Source: Sphingomonadales bacterium (GTDB lineage Bacteria > Pseudomonadota > Alphaproteobacteria > Sphingomonadales > Sphingomonadaceae). Taken from it: a DNA stretch of 64,000 nt. The notes below the pieces were generated by a model, which saw only the letters and a program-made list of their open reading frames with translations, did not search any database and had not been told where the DNA came from. The stretch spans positions 62,001-126,000 of the forward strand of contig JACXVD010000006.1 of assembly GCA_014763545.1 (NCBI GenBank). Direction: 5' to 3'. Positions within the stretch are counted from its first letter, which is position 1; every line of letters starts with the position of its first letter. A program made the translations under genes and the position numbers. Shown piece by piece: positions 53,684-61,470 of the stretch.

Positions 53684-55333
53684 CTACATGTTCGGGTAAT
53701 TCGGCCCGCCACCACCTTCGGGCGTGACCCAGGTGATGTTCTGGTTCGGGTCCTTAATGTCGCAGGTCTTGCAGTGGACGCAGTTCTGCGAGTTGATCTG
53801 GTATTTCATCGCGCCCGTCGCTTCGTCCTCGAGCCATTCATAGACCCCGGCGGGGCAATAGCGCGTCGATGGACCGCCATAGACGGCCAATTCGCTTTCG
53901 AGCTGCAGTTCCGGGTCTTTCAGCACGAGGTGGCACGGCTGGTCCTCGGCATGGCTGGTATAGCTGTAGGATACGCTCGTCAGCCGGTCGAAGCTGATCG
54001 TGCCATCGGGCTTGGGATAGTCGATCTTGGGGAACAGGTCCGCGCGGCCGGTCAGTTCGTAGTCCGGTTCATGCTTCATGGTGATGGGCAGCCCGATCTT
54101 GAGCGTGCGCATCCACATGTCCGCGCCCGCGAGGATCGTGCCGAGGTCGCCGCCGAACTTGGCAACCGCCGGCTGGGCGTTCTTCACCAGCTTGAGTTCC
54201 TTGGCGATCCAGCTGCCGCGAACGGCCGCGTCGTAATCCATCAACTCGCTATGCTCATGTCCCGCAGCGATCGCCGCGGCGATGCTTTCGGCGGCGAGCA
54301 TGCCGCTCTTCATCGCGGTGTGGCTGCCTTTGATCCGCGGCACATTGACGAAACCGGCCGAGCAGCCGATCAGCGCGCCGCCGGGGAAGGCCAGCTTGGG
54401 CACCGATTGCCAGCCGCCTTCGTTGATGACACGCGCGCCATAGGCCACCCGCTTGCCACCTTCGAGATATTCGCGGATTGCCGGGTGCTGTTTCCAGCGC
54501 TGGAATTCCTGGAACGGGCTGACCCACGGGTTCTTGTAGTCGAGCGCAGTGACGAAGCCGAGCGCCACCTGTCCGCCCGCCTGGTGGTAGAGAAAACCGC
54601 CGCCCCAGCTGTCGCTTTCGGAAAGCGGCCAGCCCTGCGTGTGGATCACCCGGCCCGGCACGTGCTTGGCAGGGTCGATGTCCCACAATTCCTTGATGCC
54701 GAGGCCATAGACCTGCGGCTGGCAGTCGGCCTCGAGGTCGAAATGCGCCTTCATCCGCTTGGTCAGGTGCCCGCGCGCGCCTTCGGCAAACAGGGTGTAT
54801 TTCGCGTGGATTTCCATGCCGGGCTGGAAATCGCCCTTGTGGCTGCCATCGGCGGCGACGCCCATGTCCTGCGTCGCCACACCCGACACCGCCCCGCGTT
54901 CGTCGAACAGCACCTCGGACGCGGGGAAGCCGGGGAACACCATCACCCCCAGCGCTTCGGCCTGTTCGGCCAGCCAGCGGCACAGATTACCCAGCGATCC
55001 GGTGTAATTGCCGTGGTTCGACATGAACGGCGGCATGATGAAATGCGGCAGCGAGGTATGCCCGGTCTTGCTCAGCGCCCAGTGCCAATTGTCGGTCACC
55101 GGTACTTGCGCCATCGGGCAATTCATGTCGCGCCATTCGGGCAGCAACTCGTCGAGCGCCTTGGGATCGACCACCGCGCCGGACAGGATATGCGCGCCGA
55201 TTTCGGAGCCCTTTTCCAGCAAGACGACCTCGAGATCGGCGTTGAGCTGTTTGAGCCGGATCGCTGCCGAAAGCCCGGCGGGGCCCCCGCCGACGATCAC
55301 CACGTCGCATGGCATGGATTCGCGTTCGCTCAT
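53684..55333 (-). CDS. Electron transfer flavoprotein-ubiquinone oxidoreductase
   Basis: A 549-residue membrane-associated flavoprotein that passes electrons from ETF to ubiquinone, serving fatty-acid and amino-acid oxidation. The FAD loop VVIVGGGPAGLSAAIRL is at residues 10-26. The ubiquinone domain includes GCSAGFVNVPRIKG. The C-terminal 4Fe-4S ligands are YCPAGVYEW and NCVHCKTCDIKDP. Complete length. Single gene, divergent from the UDG-like gene. Confidence 0.94.
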   Translation of the reverse strand: MSERESMPCDVVIVGGGPAGLSAAIRLKQLNADLEVVLLEKGSEIGAHILSGAVVDPKALDELLPEWRDMNCPMAQVPVTDNWHWALSKTGHTSLPHFIMPPFMSNHGNYTGSLGNLCRWLAEQAEALGVMVFPGFPASEVLFDERGAVSGVATQDMGVAADGSHKGDFQPGMEIHAKYTLFAEGARGHLTKRMKAHFDLEADCQPQVYGLGIKELWDIDPAKHVPGRVIHTQGWPLSESDSWGGGFLYHQAGGQVALGFVTALDYKNPWVSPFQEFQRWKQHPAIREYLEGGKRVAYGARVINEGGWQSVPKLAFPGGALIGCSAGFVNVPRIKGSHTAMKSGMLAAESIAAAIAAGHEHSELMDYDAAVRGSWIAKELKLVKNAQPAVAKFGGDLGTILAGADMWMRTLKIGLPITMKHEPDYELTGRADLFPKIDYPKPDGTISFDRLTSVSYSYTSHAEDQPCHLVLKDPELQLESELAVYGGPSTRYCPAGVYEWLEDEATGAMKYQINSQNCVHCKTCDIKDPNQNITWVTPEGGGGPNYPNM

Positions 55334-55418
55334 TTCCCCGATTTCCTCTGCATTCCGGCTTCGCTCTTGTCACAGTGCCTTGATTGCTGGCGTGCGGCAG
55401 GTCAAGACCGCACTGGAC

Positions 55419-56174
55419 ATGGGCAAGGCAGCTGGAACCGACTGGAAGGCGGATATCGCCGGGGCGCTCGACTGGTGGCGCGAGGCGGGAGTCGACCATG
55501 ATTTCCTCGACGCCGGTCACGGCTGGCTCGAGGAGCCGGAACAAGCCGTAGCGTCGCCGACCTCGGCACCGCGAGCGCCGGTGCAGGTGGCAACGCCGCC
55601 CGAAACACCCCCTCCCCCGTCACTCGGCGGCGATCGCGGCGCGTGGCCCGCCACACTGGAAAAATTTGCCGCATGGTGGCTGGAAGAACCCACGCTCGAC
55701 ACCGGGGGCATGGGGCCGCGAATCCCCCCGCGCGGCAAGTCGGGTGCGCGGCTGATGGTGCTGGTCCCCGAACCCGAGGCCGAGGACCAGGACAGCCTGC
55801 TGTCCGGCCCGCAGGGCAAGCTGCTCGACGCGATGCTGGCGGCAATGAATATCGCGGCGGACGACGCCTATCTGGCCAGCGCGCTGCCGCGCCATACGCC
55901 GCTGGCCGATTGGCAGGCACTCGGCGCTGCCGGGCTGGCCGAAATCACCGCGCACCACATCGCGCTGGCCGCACCGCAGCGCATTCTTGTGCTCGGGCGC
56001 AACATTCTGCCGCTTCTTGGGCACGAACCGGCGCAAGACCCTGCCGCTTTACGGGAATTTAACCATGAAGGAGGAAGCGTGGCCATGATGGCCGCCGGAA
56101 GTCTCGAGAACCTGCTCCTTCAGCCGGGCAGGCGGGCAATCTTCTGGCGCCGCTGGCTCGATTGGACGGGGTAA
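55419..56174 (+). CDS. Degenerate uracil-DNA glycosylase-like protein
   Basis: A 251-residue protein whose C-terminal half (about 100-251) follows the family-4 UDG layout: a GPQGKLLDAMLAAM helix, DDAYLASALPR, and APQRILVLGRNIL. Yet the GEAPG-type catalytic loop reads VPEPEAEDQD, the His motif is missing (AMMAAGSLENLL) and there is no Cys for an Fe-S cluster. Catalysis is therefore doubtful. The N-terminal 60 residues are Trp-rich, then a Pro/Ala linker. ATG 55419 is chosen; GTG 55392 is possible. Four bases separate it from the lytic transglycosylase. Confidence 0.62.
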   Translation: MGKAAGTDWKADIAGALDWWREAGVDHDFLDAGHGWLEEPEQAVASPTSAPRAPVQVATPPETPPPPSLGGDRGAWPATLEKFAAWWLEEPTLDTGGMGPRIPPRGKSGARLMVLVPEPEAEDQDSLLSGPQGKLLDAMLAAMNIAADDAYLASALPRHTPLADWQALGAAGLAEITAHHIALAAPQRILVLGRNILPLLGHEPAQDPAALREFNHEGGSVAMMAAGSLENLLLQPGRRAIFWRRWLDWTG

Positions 56175-56178
56175 GACT

Positions 56179-57969
56179 GTGATCAGGCGAACAGGCGCGA
56201 GACTGGCCGTGGCGGCCGTGGCAGGCATGCTTGCTGCTGGTGCAGCCGTCCCCGCCAGCGCCAATTCCAGCGCCGCAGAATATTTCCGCGCCCGTGCCAC
56301 GTCGAGCAATGTCCCCGAACTGCTGAGCAATTCCGACCGCGACTGGTATCGCGCGCTGTTTGCCGCGATCGACGCGCATGACTGGGCCAAGGTCCAGGCG
56401 ATGTTTGCCGAACGGCCCGATGGCCCGCTGCACCAGATCGCCCGCGCGGAATATATCCTCGACCCCGACAGCCCGAAGATCGAAGCCAGCGAATTGCAGG
56501 ACTGGCTGGGCAAAGGTGTCGACCTGCCGCAAGCCGAACAGATCGCCAGCCTGGGTGCCAAGCGCGGGGTCGCGTCGATCCCGGTGCTGCCGCAGCAACG
56601 GTCCTTCGTCAGCCAGCCGTGGTCGGCCAAGCGCATCCGCCCGAGCAGCGTGAGCGACGGGACAATGCCCGATTCGATCCGCAGCGGCATTCTCGACCGG
56701 ATCAAGAATGACGATCCCGATGGCGCCCGCCAGCTGCTCGACGGGATCGACGCTTCGCTCAGCGCCGAGGCGCGCGCCGAATGGCGCCAGCGCATCTCGT
56801 GGAGCTATTACATCGAGAACAAGGATCCGCAGGCCTATGCCCTCGCCCAGACCGCGCGCGATGGCGGCGGCGGTGCCTGGGTAGCGGAAGCCGATTGGAC
56901 CGCCGGGCTGGCCGCATGGCGGCTGGGCGATTGCGACGCTGCGGCAGAAAACTTCGCCCGCGCCGCGCGCGGCGCCTACAACACCGAATTGTCGGCTGCG
57001 GCCTATTACTGGTCGAGCCGGTCCTACGTCCGTTGTCGCCAGCCGGAAAAGGCGGCCGAGCAGCTGCGCGGTGCCGCGCGGCTGGACGAAACGCTGTACG
57101 GCATGCTGGCCCGCGAACAGCTTGGCGAGGATTTGCCGCGCGCAGGCGAGACGCCCGATTTCAACCTGTCGGACTGGCAGAAGCTGCGCGGCGAGGCGAA
57201 TGTCCGCACCGCCGTCGCCCTGTCCGAGATCGGACGCGACGATCTGGCCGACGAAGTGCTGCGCCACCAGGCGCGCATCGGCGACCCGGGTGAATATGAG
57301 GCGCTGTCGCGCCTCGCGCGCGAACTCGGCCTGCCCTCCACCCAGCTGTGGATGGCCCATAATGCCCCCTCGGGCGGCAAGGCGGACCCGGCCCTACGCT
57401 ATCCCGCGCCGCGCTGGTCGCCGGTCAACGGCTGGAAGGTCGATCCGGCGCTCGCCTATGCCCATACGCTGCAGGAATCGGTGTTCCGCGCCGATGCCGT
57501 CAGCCCGGCGGGCGCACGCGGGCTGATGCAGATCATGCCCGCCGCCGCGACCGACCATGCGCGCGACCTCGGCTACACCGGCAACGCCCGCGACCTCAAC
57601 AAGCCCGCCGTCAACCTAGCCTTTGGCCAGAGCCACCTCGAAATGCTGCGCGACAGCCCGGCAACCGGCGGCCTGTTGCCCAAGATCATGGCGGCCTACA
57701 ACGCCGGGCTGGTGCCTGTCGGTCGCTGGAATACCGAGATCAACGACCAGGGCGACCCGCTGCTTTACATGGAAAGCATCCCCTATTGGGAAACGCGCGG
57801 CTACGTTGCGATCGTGATGCGCAATTACTGGATGTACGAGCGGCAGGCAGGCGGCGCATCGGAAAGCCGCAAGGCACTGGCGCAGGGCCTGTGGCCAACC
57901 TTCCCCGAACTGTCGGGCGGCGGCGCGGTGCGCCTGACCGCCAATACCGGGCGCAAAGATGGCCGTTGA
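56179..57969 (+). CDS. Soluble lytic murein transglycosylase
   Basis: A 596-residue periplasmic enzyme that cuts glycan strands of peptidoglycan. A signal peptide (LAVAAVAGMLAAGAAVPASA) leads to a long helical, TPR-like superhelix (about 50-400), followed by the SLT domain. The catalytic Glu is in TLQESVFRADAVSPAGARG, and LMQIMPAAA and AYNAGLVPVGRW are the standard SLT motifs. GTG start. Its last 11 bases overlap moaB. Confidence 0.92.
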   Translation: MIRRTGARLAVAAVAGMLAAGAAVPASANSSAAEYFRARATSSNVPELLSNSDRDWYRALFAAIDAHDWAKVQAMFAERPDGPLHQIARAEYILDPDSPKIEASELQDWLGKGVDLPQAEQIASLGAKRGVASIPVLPQQRSFVSQPWSAKRIRPSSVSDGTMPDSIRSGILDRIKNDDPDGARQLLDGIDASLSAEARAEWRQRISWSYYIENKDPQAYALAQTARDGGGGAWVAEADWTAGLAAWRLGDCDAAAENFARAARGAYNTELSAAAYYWSSRSYVRCRQPEKAAEQLRGAARLDETLYGMLAREQLGEDLPRAGETPDFNLSDWQKLRGEANVRTAVALSEIGRDDLADEVLRHQARIGDPGEYEALSRLARELGLPSTQLWMAHNAPSGGKADPALRYPAPRWSPVNGWKVDPALAYAHTLQESVFRADAVSPAGARGLMQIMPAAATDHARDLGYTGNARDLNKPAVNLAFGQSHLEMLRDSPATGGLLPKIMAAYNAGLVPVGRWNTEINDQGDPLLYMESIPYWETRGYVAIVMRNYWMYERQAGGASESRKALAQGLWPTFPELSGGGAVRLTANTGRKDGR

Positions 57970-58486
57970 CATCGAACGGGCCTTCAGGCCGATCAACATC
58001 GCCCTGCTGACCGTTTCCGATACCCGTACTGCCGAGAACGATACCTCGGGCGACATCCTTGCCGAACGGATCAAATCTGCCGGCCATCGGCTGGTGGCGC
58101 GCGCAATCGAACGCGACGATGCCAATGTGCTCGTCGGGCGGCTCAACAACTGGATCGACGACCCGCAGATCGACGCGATCGTGTCCACCGGCGGCACCGG
58201 CCTGACCGGTCGCGACGTGACGCCGGAAGCGCTCGACCGGGTCAAGGAAAAGGACATACCCGGCTTCGGCGAATTGTTCCGCTGGATCAGCTATCGCAGC
58301 ATCGGCACCAGCACGGTGCAGAGCCGTGCCATGGCCGTGGTGACGCGTGGGACTTATATTTTCGCCCTGCCCGGATCGAACGGCGCGGTGAAGGATGGCT
58401 GGGACGGGATCCTCGCCGAACAGCTCGACAGCCGTAACCGGCCCTGCAATTTCGTCGAACTGATGCCCCGCCTGCGCGAGAAGTAG
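57959..58486 (+). CDS. moaB: Molybdenum cofactor biosynthesis protein B
   Basis: A 175-residue MoaB/MogA-type protein of molybdopterin synthesis. Motifs are ALLTVSDTRTAENDTSG, IVSTGGTGLTGRDVTPEAL and FALPGSNGAVKDGWDGIL. It probably adenylates molybdopterin before metal insertion, though MoaB in many bacteria is redundant with MogA. The start overlaps the transglycosylase 3' end by 11 bases. No other mo genes are nearby. Confidence 0.92.
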   Translation: MAVDIERAFRPINIALLTVSDTRTAENDTSGDILAERIKSAGHRLVARAIERDDANVLVGRLNNWIDDPQIDAIVSTGGTGLTGRDVTPEALDRVKEKDIPGFGELFRWISYRSIGTSTVQSRAMAVVTRGTYIFALPGSNGAVKDGWDGILAEQLDSRNRPCNFVELMPRLREK

Positions 58487-58505
58487 GCGCTTCCTCGACT
58501 CAAAT

Positions 58506-58520
58506 GTTCTTGCTATGTTC
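58506..58520 (+). promoter_or_regulatory. LexA (SOS) box-like GTTC-N7-GTTC
   Basis: GTTC (58506-58509), seven bases, GTTC (58517-58520) exactly matches the alphaproteobacterial LexA operator. It ends five bases before the ATG of the broken radical SAM gene. The second half-site is also part of a palindrome (GTTCCAT/ATGGAAC, 58517-58532) covering the start codon. A match to eight fixed bases is expected roughly once or twice by chance in 64 kb, so the position is the main support. Confidence 0.5.
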
Positions 58521-58525
58521 CATTT

Positions 58526-59352
58526 ATGGAACGGCATCGCAAACAATTCGTGCACGGACGGGGCGCGCAGAGCGCAGCGGTTCCGACGCGTTTCGGGCTG
58601 GACGAGCGCGAGGCTGATGGCGACTGGCGCGACTATGTCGCCCGGCTGGATGGTCCGCCCGTCAAGCTGCGCACCCATGTGACCGAGGAACGCCCCAAGA
58701 CCATAGTGAGCTTCAATTCCTCGCCCGACATTCCTTTCGACCGATCGATCAACGCCTATCGCGGGTGCGAGCAACCAAGAGCGACCGGGTGCTGGCCGAT
58801 CTCGACCTGCTGGTGGAACTGGCGCAGCGCAAGCTGGTGGCCGTCGCGATATCAGTGACCAGCCTCGACCCGAAACTGTCCGGCATGCTCGAACCGCGTG
58901 CCGCTTCCCCTGCCAAGCGGCTGGCGGCATTGGGCAAGCTGGTGGAAGCGGGTGTGCCTGCCCATGTCTCGGTCGCGCCGATCATCCCGGCCATCACCGA
59001 CGAGTTCATGGAACGGATCATGGAGGATGCCGCCACACGCGGAGTGCGGTCGGCCAGCTGGATCATGCTGCGCCTGCCGCATGAGGTCGCCCCGCTGTTC
59101 CGTGAATGGCTCGATGTCCATTTCCCCGACCGCGCCGACAAGGTGATGAATATCGTCCGCTCGATCCGCGGCGGCAAGGACAATGAAGCGCGCTTCTTCG
59201 AACGGATGAAGCCGCATGGTGTCTGGGCCGACCTGTTCCGCGCCCGCTTCCACAAGGCGCGGAAACGCTACGGCATCGACAATGCGAAACTGGAGCTGGA
59301 CTGCACGCAGTTCAGGCCACCCGCGCCGGGCGGGCAGATGCGGCTGTTATGA
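58526..59352 (+). pseudogene. PA0069-family radical SAM gene with internal deletion and frameshift
   Basis: The first 82 codons are intact and family-like up to DRSINAYRGCE, the point just before the CxxxCxxC radical SAM motif. The next family sequence, TKSDRVLADLDLL, follows directly at about 58772 in another frame. About 85-95 residues (the Fe-S/SAM-binding core) are missing. Downstream blocks EPRAASPAKRLAAL, APIIPAITDEFMERI and FREWLDVHFPDRADKV are well preserved to the end. The family resembles spore-photoproduct-lyase-like radical SAM proteins. No functional radical SAM product can be made. A LexA-box-like site precedes it. Confidence 0.85.
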
Positions 59353-59380
59353 CGCGACAAGTCGCCAGCGGGGGAATGAC

Positions 59381-59809
59381 TTACCCGAACCCACCGCCCG
59401 CTTCGCCCGGGTTGAAGCGGATCAGGCGGCTGTCTTCAACTGCAGCGACGCGGTTGACCACTGCGGCCTGATAGTCCGGATCGGAAATCATCGCGAGGAA
59501 GGCATTGGCGTCCGGGTACATGGCAACGAAGCCATTGTGCCAATATTCGGCTTCCGGGCCGATCACCATCGCCTGGAACGCGCCCGCCCATACGATCGTG
59601 CCGCCCAGTCGGGCAAAGATCGGTCCGCTGGTCTTGGCATATTCCTGGTACGCGCGGCGCCCGCTCCAGCCCTTGCCCGCATGTTCGTGTCCGTCAGGAT
59701 AATCGGCCAGCTCGCGATAGCGCAGCAGGTTCAGCATGTGGATCGGCTCGTCGCGCGGCAGCGCCTTGAAGGCTGCGAAATTTTCGCGGCTGGGGTCGAT
59801 ATAAGTCAC
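59381..59809 (-). CDS. DUF1330-like small protein
   Basis: A 142-residue protein with a dimeric ferredoxin-like fold. Blocks such as EPIHMLNLLRYRELA, GRRAYQEYAK and SDPDYQAAVVNRVAAVEDSRLI are typical of DUF1330. No catalytic residue is known for the family. GTG 59809 lies four bases after the CoA-ligase stop, so it is likely cotranscribed with it. Confidence 0.75.
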   Translation of the reverse strand: MTYIDPSRENFAAFKALPRDEPIHMLNLLRYRELADYPDGHEHAGKGWSGRRAYQEYAKTSGPIFARLGGTIVWAGAFQAMVIGPEAEYWHNGFVAMYPDANAFLAMISDPDYQAAVVNRVAAVEDSRLIRFNPGEAGGGFG

Positions 59810-59813
59810 CCGC

Positions 59814-61424
59814 TCAGGCCTCCAGCACGTAGTCGGCGAATTTCGCCCGCAAATCCTTCTTGCTGATCTTGCCGGTCGCGGTGTGGGGTATCTCGTCGAC
59901 GAACTCCACCGCGTCGGGCAGCCACCACCTTGCGACCAGCGCGCGCAGGTGATCGAGGATTTCCTCCGCGCTCACCTCGGCTCCCTGCTTCTTCACCACG
60001 AACAGCACCGGGCGTTCGTCCCACTTGGGATGCGGCATGCCGATCGCCGCCGCTTCGGCCACGGCGGGATGCCCCACTGCAGCATTTTCCAGTTCGACCG
60101 AGCTGATCCACTCGCCGCCCGACTTAATCACGTCCTTGGTCCGGTCGGTCAGTTGCAGCGACCCGTCGGGATGGATGATCCCGACATCGCCGGTGTCGAA
60201 CCACTGCCCGTCGCCGACCGTGTCCTGTTCCGCCTTGAAATAGCGCTTGATCACCCATGGCCCGCGGATTTGCAGGGCGCCGGCACTTTTCCCGTCGCGC
60301 GGCAGTTCGGTCGCCATATCGCCGAGATCGACGGTGCGGATCTCCACGCCGAAGCAGGGCCGGCCCTGCATCTGCACGACGTCCACCTGTTCGTCGAAAC
60401 TCTTCTGCGCCCAGTCCCATGTCGGCGCACCGCAGGTTCCGATGGGCGAGGTTTCCGTCATGCCCCATGCATGGGCCACCTGCGTGCCGTTCTTCATCAG
60501 GCGCTCGATCATGAAGCGCGGCGCTGCCGAACCGCCGATCGTCGCCAGCTGCAACTTGGGCAGCGGCAGGCCGTTGGCATCGCAATGCTGGAACATCGCC
60601 AGCCAGACTGTCGGTACACCCGCCGAATGGGTGACGCCTTCGCGCTGCATCAGGTCATAAAGCACCTGCCCATCGTTGACGCAGCTGAACACGAATTTCA
60701 CCCCGGCCATCGCGCCCGCCCACGGCAAGCCCCAGCTGGCGGCGTGGAACATCGGGACGACCGGCAGCATCACGCTGCGCGAATCGAAATTGAACGCATG
60801 CGGCTGCAGGCCTGCCAGCGCATGGAGCGCGGTCGAGCGGTGTTCGTAGAGCACGCCCTTGGGGTTGCCGGTCGTCCCGCTGGTGTAGCACAGCATGCAG
60901 GGATCGCGCTCGTCGCACTTCTCCCACTGGGTGTCGCCGTCATAGGCGCCGATCCAGTCCTCGAACTCGCTGCCCGCGCCCTGCCCGCCCGGCCCGGCGT
61001 CGTAGCAGACATAGCGCTCGACGGTCGGCCAGCGCGGTTTCATCTTTTCGACCAGCGGAGCGAAGGCCGAATCATAAAGCAGCACACGGTCTTCCGCGTG
61101 ATTGACGATATATTCGAGCTGGTCCTCGAACAGCCGGGGATTGACCGTGTGGAGGATGCCGCCGACGCCCACCGCGCCATACCAGCTGACCAGATGCCGC
61201 GAATGGTTCATTGCCAGCGTCGCGATCCGGTCGCCCTTGCGGATACCTGCGGCGCGCAGTGCCTGGGTCATCTTCAGTGCATCGCGCCGCACCTGGGCCC
61301 AGTTCGTGCGCGTTTCGCTGCCGTCCGCCCAGCGCGTGACATGCTCGCGCGTGCCATGTTCCCGCGCGCCATGGTCGATGATGTTGGTGACCACCAGGTC
61401 CCAATCCTGCATCCCGCCCAGCAT
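59814..61424 (-). CDS. Long-chain fatty acid-CoA ligase family protein
   Basis: A 536-residue AMP-forming acyl-CoA synthetase. Motifs are [17 protein letters not shown] (ATP loop), AWGMTETSP, and [18 protein letters not shown]; the catalytic Lys is in [12 protein letters not shown]. It activates a medium- or long-chain acid for beta-oxidation or for lipid use. A strong RBS (GGAGGAG) precedes the ATG at 61424. It lies 46 bases downstream of dnaE. Chain-length preference is unknown. Confidence 0.9.
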   Translation of the reverse strand: MLGGMQDWDLVVTNIIDHGAREHGTREHVTRWADGSETRTNWAQVRRDALKMTQALRAAGIRKGDRIATLAMNHSRHLVSWYGAVGVGGILHTVNPRLFEDQLEYIVNHAEDRVLLYDSAFAPLVEKMKPRWPTVERYVCYDAGPGGQGAGSEFEDWIGAYDGDTQWEKCDERDPCMLCYTSGTTGNPKGVLYEHRSTALHALAGLQPHAFNFDSRSVMLPVVPMFHAASWGLPWAGAMAGVKFVFSCVNDGQVLYDLMQREGVTHSAGVPTVWLAMFQHCDANGLPLPKLQLATIGGSAAPRFMIERLMKNGTQVAHAWGMTETSPIGTCGAPTWDWAQKSFDEQVDVVQMQGRPCFGVEIRTVDLGDMATELPRDGKSAGALQIRGPWVIKRYFKAEQDTVGDGQWFDTGDVGIIHPDGSLQLTDRTKDVIKSGGEWISSVELENAAVGHPAVAEAAAIGMPHPKWDERPVLFVVKKQGAEVSAEEILDHLRALVARWWLPDAVEFVDEIPHTATGKISKKDLRAKFADYVLEA

Positions 61425-61470
61425 CCAACTCCTCCAGCAATGTTCTTTGGTTGTTATATCGCTCGCACGA

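Noticed and set aside
58765-59352. Separate intact small gene from GTG 58765
   Set aside because: Its sequence is only the C-terminal half of the radical SAM family and lacks any ribosome-binding site; it is the broken downstream part.
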